Shown here: positions 14,376 through 28,375 of the stretch, piece by piece
How positions within the stretch are numbered: position 1 is the stretch's first letter
Layout: each line of letters begins with the position of its first letter
Assembly (NCBI GenBank): GCA_905250025.1
Contig: CAJNOJ010000001.1
Coordinates: 1,240,001-1,304,000 of the forward strand
DNA from: Adineta ricciae
Taxonomy: Eukaryota > Rotifera > Eurotatoria > Adinetida > Adinetidae
Direction of reading: 5' to 3'
DNA length: 64,000 nt
The notes under the pieces: generated by a model
Told to the model about the DNA's origin: nothing
What the model saw: only the letters and a program-made list of their open reading frames with translations
The model's database searches: none
Translations under genes and position numbers: made by a program

Positions 14376-14804
14376 ACGTGTAAACAAAGAAAGCCATCAT
14401 ATCCGCCACTACTATGAAAGTAAATCGAAGAACAAACCTGAACACAAATTTGTCTTTCTCGTACATCGCCAATATATTGTTAATGTTCTCTGGATCTATT
14501 TTTTTCCCATCAGATAAAGAAAAGCAATATTTTTTCTATTTATTTATATTCGATATCCTTACTCGACTCTAACTATTCCTACACATACGATGCATTAACG
14601 ATATATGTCCTATTTAGCTAGTAGACTCCCTAGTAAAGATCATTGATCATTGACAGTATCATATATGCATTATTATTCATATACATGTATATCAAAGTGA
14701 TACTGATCTAGAAAAGAATATTGACAACGGAATAATCATCGCAAAGATTGGATACATATACAAAGGATTTCTTCAGAAGAAAAACAACATCTATACGAGA
14801 TTTG
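14376..14804. other. Intergenic spacer
   Basis: AT-rich, with no coding frame or RNA gene recognised. It separates two plus-strand genes and should hold the promoter of the Ly6-like gene. Confidence 0.5.
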
Positions 14805-15415
14805 AATGAATAAGCTTCCTTTCAGTATTGTGCTATTTATAAGCACAATAATCGATACTGGTATGTACGAAAAATTTCGTTTTCTTGAGAGAGAAAAGTT
14901 TATCATCGAAACTTTCTAGTGTCTTCAATTTCTTGTTATCAATGCTCGTCAATTAATGGAAGTAATCCAGCGTGTGAAGATTTCTTTCATGGCGAACTGG
15001 AAGGTGTACCCGCTATGTTGCAAACACCATGTTTAACATCTTCACGAGGTCGGCAAGGTCGCTTTCTGGCAACACATTGCATCAAACTAGTCGCTTATTC
15101 TTCCGGTAGGCGCATATGTCTGCTTGGCATGCCAAAAAAAAAATACTTACTTCATTTTCAATAGAACCAAATCCTGCTCAATATGTCTACCGGACATGCA
15201 GTAGAGACGAAGGTGATGATGATAGTATCACTCGTATGAGCCATTGTGGTTTTCTTAAACTTCACTGGATCAATCCGAATCGACGATTACGTGGATGTTT
15301 ACACATCTGCGATAGAGATGCATGTAACCAATCTTCTCTTCGTTCTATTTCAATATGGACGACAATCTTATCTTTTGTTGCCTCTTTTGTTTTCAAGCGT
15401 ACTATCCTCAAGTAA
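14805..15415 (+). CDS. Ly6/uPAR (quiver/sleepless-like) GPI-anchored protein
   Basis: Small secreted, probably GPI-anchored three-finger protein. Exon 1 codes a signal peptide (MNKLPFSIVLFISTIIDT); exon 2 starts VSSISCYQCSSINGSNPACE, the standard Ly6 opening with CxxC; exon 3 begins after TTTCAATAG and ends with CLHICDRDACN, the CxxxxxCN signature, followed by a hydrophobic C-terminal stretch (TTILSFVASFVF), as expected for a GPI signal. Splice junctions SS|E and DT|V are in phase. About 160 residues, a normal size. Insect quiver/sleepless members modulate K+ channels; whether this one does is unknown. Orthology within this fast-evolving family is not claimed. Confidence 0.82.
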
Positions 15416-15988
15416 ATTTCATTGAGCCACCAATTATCCGACACACTATTCTTGCTCGACAGAGTATACTCTTTCGCTACGTTACGTAAACTGTAAAGGT
15501 GCACTAAGAGCCCTCCATGATCAAGAGTATCTATTGATAACACTGCGTCTGCCCTCTGTAATTTATGAACATAATCGCAATAAATCTTCCTGCGTTAATA
15601 TGCGATCAAACTGAATGAAGTCAGCGAGAAATGTTAAGCTCATGTTATCAGTTGAGGATGCACGGCTTGCTAACATTTACTGTTTGACTGCAATCATGGT
15701 CTTGTCTATCGCAAGCTGTTTGCATCAGAGTCAGAATGTCACCAGAGGAGTCTGGATCGTGACTTAGCACAATTCGTTTATGTATATTCTTTTGGTTGTA
15801 AGTTTATTATTGAACAATAGAATAATAACATAATTCTCTCGATACACCCAAGACTTCCTTTCGTATCGTAACATGAATTTTTGTTTCCCCCCAGATGAAA
15901 TTAGGAATAACAAAAGAATTACTTCCTGAACTGTAAACATCAATTAGCGTCTGACAGATCTTCGCTGTTGATTATCACAAGTATAAAT
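15416..15988. other. Convergent intergenic spacer
   Basis: Lies between the 3' ends of the Ly6-like gene (+) and an orphan GPCR (-). No gene recognised; it would contain both 3' UTRs. Confidence 0.5.
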
Positions 15989-16903
15989 CTACATACGAAA
16001 ACGTTTCCGTATTGACTGAATCAATCGTATCAATTCACGACGGTACAATGGCGTTCCTAGAGTATAAATAAAAAAGCTCGTACAATGATTTAAATTACAC
16101 AGCAGAACTGAATATTTGATATAGAGCATTGGGTTTTCGACTAAATTTGCTTGGTAGACATCCAACAGAATTAGAAAGGAGAATGGTAACGTACAAATGA
16201 TATTAGTCGAGACATACAGGACGAGAACTTTAATCAATTGATAATCACGATAGAAGCGACGTTTACGTAAAGGCTGAGTTTTAATTTGATATTTTTTAAT
16301 TTGCTTTCGACGACGGCTACTCAGCAAGATCAACGTCCAACTGGAAAACACAGTCATTAATATCGGAGGAAGAAGGCAATAGAAAACGACCAAAAAATGA
16401 CCGAGAAAACGGTAATAGGATAAACTTGATGGTCGACACGCAGCTTCGATAATATTAAACTGGAAAAGAATGTGAATATAAAGTGAACAGATCAAAGAAA
16501 TGATAACGAAAATGAGTCGATGCGCTGTGCGCAGGGTGGCTATCGTTCGTACCCGAGAATATTTCGACGTTCGACAAAAGCGATCGATACAAACTAAAAC
16601 AATACAGTACGGGGAGATAGCATAGAGACAATAAGTAGCGTATGTTCGAATTTTACAATGCCACGCAGATCTAACTGTGAGATCAAAATGAAATTGATCA
16701 TTGAGCCATTGTGTGAAAACGATAATGTAGAGAACTAGAAGATCATTGATGGATATAACTCGAAAATAGAGCGAACATGAAGCGGTTCGCAATAATTTTC
16801 GACGGTGAAATAAGATTTGGTTGAATATAGCACCAAACGTACCGAAAAGGATTAGAACCGGTTGTGTATAACGACTCCATTGAACATAAGTCACATCATT
16901 CAT
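15989..16903 (-). CDS. Intronless rhodopsin-type orphan GPCR
   Basis: A single 304-residue exon with seven hydrophobic segments. TM1 begins around residue 15 (VLILFGTFGAIFNQILF), TM3 follows the conserved Cys in WHCKIRTY, the DRY position reads DRF (CIDRFCRTSKY), the ECL2 Cys is in EAACRPSS, TM6 contains CTLPFSFLILL and TM7 reads FFIYTLGTPLYRREL, where the usual NPxxY is altered. This style (short termini, no introns, weak motifs) resembles lineage-expanded peptide-receptor-like GPCRs of rotifers (inference). Ligand unknown. A TATAAA-like motif lies 5 bp before the ATG. A second intronless GPCR lies at 58029-59018 with the same DR motif and YREELIRL tail, so they are probably distant paralogues. 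Confidence 0.85.
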   Translation of the reverse strand: MNDVTYVQWSRYTQPVLILFGTFGAIFNQILFHRRKLLRTASCSLYFRVISINDLLVLYIIVFTQWLNDQFHFDLTVRSAWHCKIRTYATYCLYAISPYCIVLVCIDRFCRTSKYSRVRTIATLRTAHRLIFVIISLICSLYIHILFQFNIIEAACRPSSLSYYRFLGHFLVVFYCLLPPILMTVFSSWTLILLSSRRRKQIKKYQIKTQPLRKRRFYRDYQLIKVLVLYVSTNIICTLPFSFLILLDVYQANLVENPMLYIKYSVLLCNLNHCTSFFIYTLGTPLYRRELIRLIQSIRKRFRM

Positions 16904-17814
16904 TCTTGCTTATAAAATCCTTCGAATGGACACCTCTAAATGTCTGTAACTTGTTGAAAGTTCTGTTGATGAATATAGAGAAAGAGAGAAAAAAATGACA
17001 GACGGCTTAGTTATTTATGAATATTTCATGAGCAATTTTCTTCATCTATGAATATAATATATGAGATACTAGAGAGTAAATGAATTGTCTGATAACTTTC
17101 TGGCCTGTTGAATTTATTTTGTTTTCTGTTACATACTCTTGCGATAAAAGAAGAGTTCTACCTACTCAGATGTGTTTAATGTAATGCTTTATGGTAGCGG
17201 TAGTGGAACGCTCGACAATGATCGAAGAAGAAGAAGAGGAAATAATAGTGTTCGTTATGAAACATAGTTTGAGCGGTGTCAGAGATCAAGTATTATTCTA
17301 ATTTGAATTGATGGATGAAATCTAATGACTGAGAGGTTATTTATTGCATTATGTGTCACACATGTAGAATTTCGTTGAGCTCCTTTCACAAATTTGTTCT
17401 ATTTTTACTAATATATACTGCTGAAAGATCTGAAAATTATATTGCAAATCATCACGCACGAACGAGTGACTTGTCATCTTAATTGGCCAGTAGCATGCAT
17501 GCTTGGAAGTACCTAAGTGAAGTGGGCGCAAAACAACTTGCACTTTTACACTGTTTGAATTATATCTCGACGCTATGTCATTTTGTTTTCAATCACTACA
17601 CAGTGAATTTAGCACGAATACCAAGATAGCTTGCCGACGACAACTTCCAGTTGTACGTGTTTGTTCAAAATTTGACAGGATTATTAGAAACATTATTTCT
17701 GTTTTGTAATATGCGTACAATAGACAGAAAAAATTAACTCTCCCATATTCCTACGAAATAATTTTCCAAGGTTCAGCTATGTTTTATTGATTATCTATGA
17801 AAAATACATGGTAC
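16904..17814. other. Intergenic spacer
   Basis: No coding sequence, repeat or RNA gene recognised. The 64-codon open frame at 17349-17543 has no family signature. Confidence 0.5.
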
Positions 17815-20736
17815 TTAAGGTTCACAGACGGCTGGATTAAATTGAAAGTCTTTTGTATTTCCACACTGTTGTATAACGGCACACATAAAAGGATTTATAT
17901 AATGACATTGGAGAAAATTATATTTCAGTGGGCAAGTTATTTCTTGTTGTAAACCTTCTTGCTTATCGCTCCAGGAAACAACATCACGGTCATGATAAAT
18001 ATTAAATATTTTTCTATGTATAGCTGCCATTGGAATATGCTTCGTTTCATCCATTTTAGTATGACTATAAGTTATACCGGGACCACTGACGGAAACAACA
18101 ACTGACGTTTCATTCAAGAGAGCCGAGCCGGCTAATTTAGCTAAGCCACCACCGAGTCTAAAAGAAGGATTTTGCCTTTTTGTGTCTGATGAGCATTCAA
18201 CTTACGAATGTCCAACGAGGATAAACGACCGTTTATTTCGATATAGTTGACGAATTCGTTTCAACTTGGGAACAAGTTGTTGCAAATAAAAGCGTTGTTT
18301 GTTCAATTGTCTCATGTTGACATCGATTAATCGTTCTAAGATCGACAAATGTTTGATGATTCGTGCTGTCATATATTCAGGAAATAATTTCGACCAGGGA
18401 AATAGTATGGACAAGACTTGATATAGAAATGCTTCATTCCATGTATCAAAGTCGATTAACCATTCATACAGCAATGTTGTACCTATCGAACAAATGATAA
18501 TTTGGAATACAATTTTATCTCGGCAAAGTCTTGTGCACAAAAAAGTAAAATACCAAACAAGATGTCTTACCTCGTATACTAACGACTACTGCATTTTTCG
18601 TCACCAATGTAAAGTATGTCACATTTCCATAGCCATGTGCTTGAAACTGGCTGTTATTAACATCGACGAACATTGTTTTCTCTTGTTGCGCTTCCATCGG
18701 ATAAAAATGTTCGATTTCATCTTGTAGCATCTCAGTCGGCTGATAAGCTAATGCTGAAAACAGGATCATATCTTCAATAGTGAAATCTTCGAAATGCCAA
18801 TTGCATGCTTCCATACGATCGATATTTCTATTGATCGACAAACTATCATTTCCATACAATTTGATCGTCTCGGGAAATTTCGAATTCTTGTCAACCTCTT
18901 TATTATTCAAAAAGAACATCGACGAGGCTAATGTAAGGCCAGCGAATGCGATTAAGGCAAGTATTAGAAAAATCATATAGTACGCATTGACGTATAGAGA
19001 TATGGAATAATGACATTCGATCCATTCAATGAGACCAGGTACGAGTAAATTCCGACGTTGACGATGTCTTTTGAGGATAAAATGCCACAAATCTCGTACA
19101 ATGTGATACACATAGAAGATAAAGAGTAGAATGGCGTATATTAATGGAGGTGATATGCAGAAAATCATGATCATTCGATCTGCCACTTTACTTTGAATCA
19201 GCACTGTGATTCCAATGATTAATAGCACGAATATCCAAATTAGAAGGATTTGTATAAGATTCATTTGAATACGAAGTATATTGAAACGTGCGATGAATGG
19301 TGGTAACAATAAAACAAGTTCGATTGTTGCTAATATCAGAACAAGAAATATTTGCAGAGCACGTTCTTTTGTGGAAAGATCATCGGATGATCGTCGTAAA
19401 ACGAATATTAATGAAGTGAACATGATACATTGGAGAACAAGGATGAAAACTTTGTATGTGAATACCCGTGTCAGACGGGTGATAATACGAGAACTAAAAT
19501 GCAATCAGAAAACATTATTTAGCCTTTTAAATCAATCCTACGAACTCATAGTAACGATCCAATGGTCCTTTGAAAAATATCGAACAAACATTCACGCAGT
19601 AAATGTGTTTCATATCGTTTAGATATATAGTATTCGTCGATGATTCTATTATAGAAATGAAAAATCGATAGAGAAGTTCGATTGTGTTTGTTTACCGGTT
19701 CGTGTTCGATCATTGGTATCTTCATGAGCTGGTGCTGGTTCGCTATCATCATCTTGCGGCTTAGCAGGTGCCCATGTTTGATGGAACAAAAATGTCCAAA
19801 TAATAAATGCTAAAATGCCGATAAGTACATTAACATAAATGCAAAGCAGTTGAAATATAATCGGAATTAATATTAAAACAGAGAGTATAATTAAGCCGGA
19901 CATATGTGACGTTGGATGAAATGTTAATTGTTTCATAGCTTTGCTTGACTTCGTCCAGTTTGAACAAACAGTCAGTGTAACATAGATTGTCAAGCCGAGT
20001 AGATGAAGAACTAGAAGAACACAGAAAGAGTAATCGACTTGACGAAACTTGTTTGTGTTTTGTACCGTGTAAACCCCACATTAATGCTAGTGGAACTTGT
20101 CCAGATGGAACAATTAAACAGTTCAGTAGATCTCGACTTGCATAGTAGATAACGTAAGCAATCGATGATAAGCTGACGAAGAGTCGATACAATTGTTTGA
20201 CATTCACATGAAAAAACGAAATTTCATTATCGATAAAAAACAGCAAAGCATTTGTCCGATGATCAGACTTCTTGTTCCCTACAAATCGATATATTTCCAT
20301 GGAATGATAAATCAAGATGAACTTTAAACATACGCAATGTGGTTGTAAAACAATGGCAACCGATTTGTAAAACGAACCAAAAATAATGCGCCGAAAATGC
20401 GACGATTCCAGGCACCATCGAATAGCTTCCCAGGAACGAGAGAATGTTCGATGACGGCGATGCGCCTTGTTTCGACGACGCCGAAAACGAAAATGGGATA
20501 AACAACAGTTGAAGGATGAAATTCAACGCCGTTCCTAACCACATCACTGCAGCTTGACATATGAATGTAAATGCGAGTATTCTTGCGAAAAGACAATCCG
20601 AGAACAAATAAAAGAAGATCTTTATCATTCGATTCCATGTAGTTGGGCGTGATGAAATGTTCCCGTGCGATAATTCGTTATTTTCGATATTCTCAATGTT
20701 TAACGGTTCAGATACAGATATAGGATGGTTCGACAT
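17815..20736 (-). CDS. Polytopic membrane protein with C-terminal class-3 lipase domain
   Basis: Probable membrane-bound lipase. The N-terminal two thirds form about ten or more hydrophobic helices across the first four or five exons (start at 20736, MSNHPISVSEPLNIE). The lipase part starts near 18750 (EDMILFSALAYQPTEM) with the strand AVVVSIRG, followed after an intron by TTLLYEWLIDFDTW. The nucleophile elbow GHSLGGG is split by an intron (VGHS | LGGGLAKLAG, near 18210/18155). VVSVSGPGITYSH and IYHDRDVVSW carry the likely catalytic Asp region. Closest known type is diacylglycerol lipase (Lipase_3 fold with N-terminal helices), but DAGL has four helices and this has many more. Stop at 17815. 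The enzymatic class is well supported; the substrate is inferred. Confidence 0.8.
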
Positions 20737-23217
20737 GATGGAAAAAATGAATTCTACTGGAATGTCGTCTGACCTCGAAGAAAAGAAAGAAATGGAAGAT
20801 TGGCAGTACTCCCTATAAGCAAAAAAAGAGAACGAGCAAAGAGAATTCATACTACACTAGTCTTTATGAGTAGAACGCAAGCTAGCACTCGTGATTCTCT
20901 TCTTCTTCGTCGTCTTTTTCTCTAACAATGAATCATTTATATATTTGATTTGTATAGCAGACATTGTATAAAATGTTTCTTCCAGTGCCAGTCGGGAACG
21001 ACGTACCCTAATCTAAAAGAATTGAATTTCTTCAAAAATAACAACATCATTCGTTTTTATAGTCGCATGTTTGGCCAGTATTAAAGAAACATGAATGCCT
21101 CGAACAACAGACACAATTTGTAGAGTGCGCCATGCAACAAGAAGCTGGCTGACACGTTCTGTTAGGACACAGAAAATGCAGCATTGACAGATCTTCCATT
21201 AACCCATGCTATTATACGATTAAGCACCGATGATTTGGCGTAGGAAAATCATTTTTGCAATCGAATAGAGTGTTATATCATTATCACTAGTATTAATCTT
21301 TATTTTACAAGATAGAAAGCGACGCTTTCGTCGATATTCTTTCGATAGTTAGATCGAATGTTGAACGAAGTTGTCATGAGTGAAGGATCAAATCACGATT
21401 TCATTATCAGAGACAATGACAGTCAATTCTCGGAAAGGTCGATACTAAGAAGGACATGACCTTTTTCCCCTGACTAAATCAAACCTTGAAACGAGTTCAT
21501 GTCTGTCTGTTCATTAATATATTGATCGAATTCATCTATGTAACGTTCTATTTAACGATGTTACGTATCAACTGACGTTGTCGATGCATGTTTTTGTTTG
21601 TTTGCATCATTTCGAATCTTTGGAAATTTCACATAGGAAATCAGCGAAACTTCTTCGTCCATTATGAAACAATTACGTGTCAATAACGAACTTATTCGTA
21701 AATGATTTTTTTCCTATTCATAAACGAATTGAATTTAATTGGTTCACCTAGCAAAATATTATTTTCGTTTGCATCTTGATTGGTCCGAAAATGTCTCTCG
21801 TTTTTTTTTCGTTCGCTACTTCTTCTTCTTCTTCTCTTCGTACAATCGATAATGATGTTGATGGTTGAATGGTGGTGACACCAAAATGATGACACCCATC
21901 AAACAACCGAAACATACATATACAAACGAATATGAAGATTGCATCTTTCGATCATCTATGTCGGCGACATGCGAGAAAATTGCAAATGAGTATGTATACT
22001 TCTCTATCATTTGGTTAGGTAAATTGTCTTTTTCTTTAGATTTAATACGCGTGAAACTCACATTTCGCACTTTAGAAAAAAAACGAGAGAAAGAGACAGA
22101 GAGAGGGAGAGAAAAAAAGCGACAACCGATCTATATACTGGTTGTTAACTATCANGATGGCTTTCTATCTTGTTTTGCTTTTGAGTCATTTAAATAAATA
22201 TTCCAAGATCTTTTACAGAGTCATAAACGATCATGTCAAGATGATTCTTTTCAATGGCAGATCAAATCATCGTCATCTACGACATTGAAAACGATAAATA
22301 TCTAGTTCATTTTCTCGTTTTTGATAATTCATCATCGAAATATGATTGAGTGGACTTTCATTAATTGAGTTCGATCATTTCGTAAATATTTCCTCAACTG
22401 CTGTTTTCAAACGAAGCGAGACATGATATCAGGTACTTTCATCTAATTTATAATTGAAAACATCGCTGTACATAATAACATTTGCTCATTTCATAGATAG
22501 TTTTCTTTCGGACAATATTTTCTCATTTCCAATGTTGATGTATTTGCAGTCAATCAAAAATGATTCATTAGCCGTGATTTTCTTGATGTGAGGGAAAAGT
22601 CATAGTTGTGTCGTTATTTGATCGGATCAAATCTGCTCGTTACTCATATGAACAGGAAAACAGATGTTTTGATGTTGTAGTTCGCTATTTACTGTTTATA
22701 TTTTTTCCAAACAGATTGTTTTCAATCGATCGTCACAGTCATCATTTCATTCTACTCGATCGAGATATAGCCATGTTGCTTACACATCTTGCCTGTTTAC
22801 CCTGTAGGTTAATTTTAGACAAAAACATGTGTTTTCATTTAAATGCTTGTTAATTTCATGAAATCATATTATGTATGGTTAATCAACGAAATTTTTGTAA
22901 ACTTGTCATGTCCAACAAGATAGGGAGCAAATATCTCGCTGTTCATCGTTCTGTCGCTGCTGACCGATCAACATACGCAAGTGATATAACGACATACTTG
23001 TTTTCATTTTATATTAGTTGGTTTGTCTTGATATGACAGTGATGTTTCGAATAGAATTTGTCTTTCTAGTATAATGCCATAACAAAACCGTTTTTTATTA
23101 TTAGAATGTACAAAAACAATAGAATCAAATTGTTGAAATTGACAATCGATCACGGATTACGAAAGTAAAGCAATTATTTACGAATAATATGAAACAGATA
23201 ATGCACTGAGAAATAGA
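20737..23217. other. Gene-poor interval
   Basis: Upstream of the lipase gene and downstream of CDK8. It contains a GA-rich run (about 22085-22122), one ambiguous base (n at 22155) and no recognised family. A possible two-exon microprotein at 20973-21152 is treated under findings. Confidence 0.5.
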
Positions 23218-25263
<2,046 letters not shown>

Positions 25264-25350
25264 TCCACGACTTTAATGTGACTTATTCATATCTATCTAA
25301 AAACAAATCATCACTGGAATAAAATAACAAATCAAAAAATGGTTTTTCTC
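25264..25350 (-). promoter_or_regulatory. Short NUBP1-CDK8 spacer with a splice-acceptor-like site
   Basis: Only 87 bp separate the NUBP1 stop from the CDK8 ATG. Read on the minus strand, a T-run followed by TAG (TTGTTTTTAG, AG at 25298-25297) lies 33 nt before the ATG. This could be a spliced-leader acceptor or the end of a 5' UTR intron (inference). Confidence 0.45.
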
Positions 25351-26432
25351 CTATTTTAATTGACATTTCTCTTGAATTTTTTCTGCTAAATTTAAGTAAA
25401 CTTTCGCAGTAGACGAATCCGGATAGATGTCGAAAAGATCCTCTCCATCATCACAACATTTTGCAATGGATGGATCGATTGGAATGCTAGAAAGCAACTC
25501 ATACTGATTGGTTTCACATAATTCTCGTAAGCCGTGGTGTTTCGGAAAAATTTGACTTTCTTTATGACATTTGCCACATTTAAATATCGACATATTCTCA
25601 ACAATACCAAGTACATTTAAATTGGTTTGTTTTACAAACGATATTTCTTTTCGAACATCTTGCAAAGATATTTCTTGCGGTGTTGTCACCAAAATGCAGC
25701 CAGATAGTGAGGCAACGTTTTTCAAATAGTTGACAACAGATAAATGTTCATCGGATGTACCAGGAGGTGTATCGACGATCAAATAATCTAATTCACCTTC
25801 ACCCCAGTCGACATCTAATAAAAATTGCTTGATCATGTTATCTTTACGTGGGCCTTTCCATATGACTGCTTGCTCGAGTGAAGTTAACAAGAAGCCAACG
25901 GACATGGCAGATAGGTTTTCGCTGACATAAACGGGTGACCAACCAGAACCACTAGGATGTACCTATAGAACTAATCGCATGAAATTGACCGTTTTGTTCT
26001 TGAATACTCACTTGTTCATTTTCGACACCAAGCGCTCTCGGCACACTTGGCCCACAAATATCAATGTCGAGTAGAGCAACACGTAATTGAGGATTTCGTG
26101 CTAATGCTCGTGCTAGCATCACGGACACTGTCGTTTTCCCCACACCTCCCTTACCACTAAGAACAAGAATGATATGCTTAACGGACGATAGACGTTGAGC
26201 AATTTCAACGAGCGCTGGATCAATACGACGTGTCTCACCAGATGAACATATCGATTGGTTTGGGCAACCTGCACAAGCCGATACTTGTCCAGCAAGATTG
26301 CTTGACGTACCAGGACAAGCGTGAGGTGCGTCAGCTGGAACATCACTATCACCTAAGTAGATGACAAGAAAGATGTGTTTTCAGAAGGTAGGCTATATTG
26401 AAAGTCGTACTTTGATTCTCTGCAGTACTCAT
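25351..26432 (-). CDS. NUBP1: Cytosolic Fe-S cluster assembly factor NUBP1 (Nbp35)
   Basis: P-loop scaffold ATPase of cytosolic iron-sulfur cluster assembly; works with NUBP2/Cfd1. Exon 1 codes MSTAENQ (start 26432); later exons carry the N-terminal cluster ligands with the exact C-x13-C-x2-C-x5-C spacing (CPGTSS...[10 protein letters not shown]), which separates NUBP1 from NUBP2 and Ind1. Then the deviant Walker [84 protein letters not shown] and the C-terminal CxxC pair ([10 protein letters not shown]; animals usually CPKC). Stop at 25351. Full length, no defects seen. An acceptor-like TATAG lies 13 nt before the ATG. Confidence 0.97.
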
Positions 26433-26711
26433 ACTCAGTTTTCTTCTATACGAAATGCACACCCTCCATTGTCTCAACGTATAAACGAGTAGAGTGGCAG
26501 AAAAAGAAAGAAAAGCAATTGGAGTGTTCTCTTTACCAATTATAAGGCAGGAAAAAAAGAGATGTCGTGTATATAGCGTTGAACAAATTTATTTAGAAAA
26601 AAAAAGCAAACTATAAAGCATATTTATCAGCTATGACACTGGAGATTTTGTATGCTTGGTGTTTATTGTAAGAGCATAGACAACATGATGAGAGAGAATA
26701 AAAGACGACGA

Positions 26712-26735
26712 TACACACACACACACACACACACA
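26712..26735. repeat. (AC)n microsatellite
   Basis: An uninterrupted run of about eleven AC dinucleotides. Confidence 0.95.
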
Positions 26736-27142
26736 TGTAGGATTGTAAAGGAATAGTCCCATACATATATAAGAAAGAAGGGGAGATTAATATGAATAGA
26801 TACGTTCATATGATGATACTTGGCAGAAAAGAAAAAGTTCAATACGAAGTATATTAGGCGCATTCTAGCAGACAGAAACAATATTTTGGAGTGGAGGATC
26901 CTTGAAACGATGTCTTCACATAAATTCGATTAACTGAGTATCTAACCGAGAAATATGTTGACCCGTATAAGTTTCTTTCTTTCGTGTCCTTCACATCCAA
27001 AGATTTCCCAACATTTTGCTTGTGTATCGGAGTAATACGATGTACAAAATTATAGTTATGATAATACACTGATGAGAGTCAGTAGAAGGACTGTTATATG
27101 CTGCCCATTGATTCCTATCGAGTTCCAGGACGGACATTTTCG

Positions 27143-27558
27143 ACGTAGGTGAAGTTAGCACCATATTCGTCTAGAGACCTGTTCCAAGTACAACTCGACG
27201 AGTTCTATCCAGTGGTGTGCTCACATTTGCGACAGCACTAAGTATAATTGTAGAAGCCTCTCTAGCGCCATCAATCAGCCCAAAACTTATAGGTCGTGGT
27301 AAGGGAAATCTGAGCACACCACTGAATAGAACTGGTCGAGTTGTACTTGGAACAGGTCCCTAGACGAATATGGACAGATTTTACTCGAGTCTAGTGTCAG
27401 AGTTTCAATAGAAGAATACAACATTTCGGGATTTTTAGACCCATAGTTTGAGCTATGGAAAATCGATTGCACCATTCGATAGAGCTCATTGAGTTCTATT
27501 TAGAACACTGATTGGAACAGGTTCCTGGGCGAATATGGTGCTAACTTCACCTACGTAC
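27143..27558. mobile_element. MITE-like element with terminal inverted repeats
   Basis: The left end (27143-27187, beginning ACGTAGGTGAAGTTAGCACC) is the reverse complement of the right end (27513-27558, ending CTAACTTCACCTACGT) with few mismatches. An inner inverted copy (27312-27373) pairs over about 60 bp with 27160-27222. No coding capacity. The nested inverted repeats suggest a non-autonomous DNA element, possibly rearranged. A target-site duplication is not obvious. Confidence 0.6.
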
Positions 27559-27860
27559 GTTTTGGCCTCCAGATCTGAACAGAACTGCCAGAAAAATCAA
27601 CAAAGCTCTATTGAAGCCCCATCAACCAGATTTTCCCATTTTATTCCTTCCAAATCCAAGTTCTTACGAATAAATTACGCACGAATTCTGTCATCGGTTT
27701 CAACAGAATCCCTTTCGTGATGCCCAGCTTATTTTGCTCGGCTTCCATCAGATTCGGTCGCATCCTGAAAAATTCTCATCCGAAACAATGTCTTCCACAC
27801 AGAAAGCAACTTCAGACCATCCAGTCAATCTAGCAGCAGTACCCCGTGATCTAGAAACTA

Positions 27861-28375
27861 TTCTCTTTCTCGTAGAGAAGAGTCTTAGAAACATAAATTG
27901 TTCGCTTGTTTGTATGTCCGCAGGGCCAAAAAAAAACATCGAAAATCGATTTTTCGGAAAAAATATTTTCAGATGTACTTCATCGCGGAGACTTCGAATC
28001 TGATGCTCGCTCTTCGAATTTTTTTTCTAAGAGTTGACTAGAGGGCTGTTTGGGTTGAGGAACTCGATTCTGATGTTAGTTTTTTGAGAATTACAACAAC
28101 AAAAATTTGAAACAAAGAGTACTCATTCTCGAAAAAAACATATATAACCATATGATATCGGATATAGTCAATTGTATAAGTATGGTAAATGAAATATTCT
28201 CGTCAATCTCTGGTGACCTAATAGTTAATTATTGATCTTCATAAACGAACTCTGAAGTAACGTAGCTGTTGTTCATATACACAATAATGCATTAAAACTA
28301 TGACATCTGAAATTAATATTTCTACGAAAAAGAGCTGAGCGAGTCTAACGACGAGCGTTACTTGTTGTTATCAGC
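27861..28375 (+). repeat. Dispersed repeat, copy A
   Basis: About 400 bp from TTCTCTTTCTCGTAGAGAAG onward match 35140-35437 with moderate divergence, and its right part (TATACACAATAATGCATTAA near 28277, then CGAGCGTTACTTGT near 28352) matches 36312-36390. In this copy the two parts are joined by about 13 bp; in copy B they are split by a helicase fragment. Confidence 0.75.

Noticed and set aside
22155-22155. Single undetermined base (n) inside a 110-codon frame
   Set aside because: An assembly ambiguity in a low-complexity region; the frame shows no coding signature.
27734-28003. 89-codon plus-strand frame
   Set aside because: Overlaps dispersed repeat copy A and has no conserved features.
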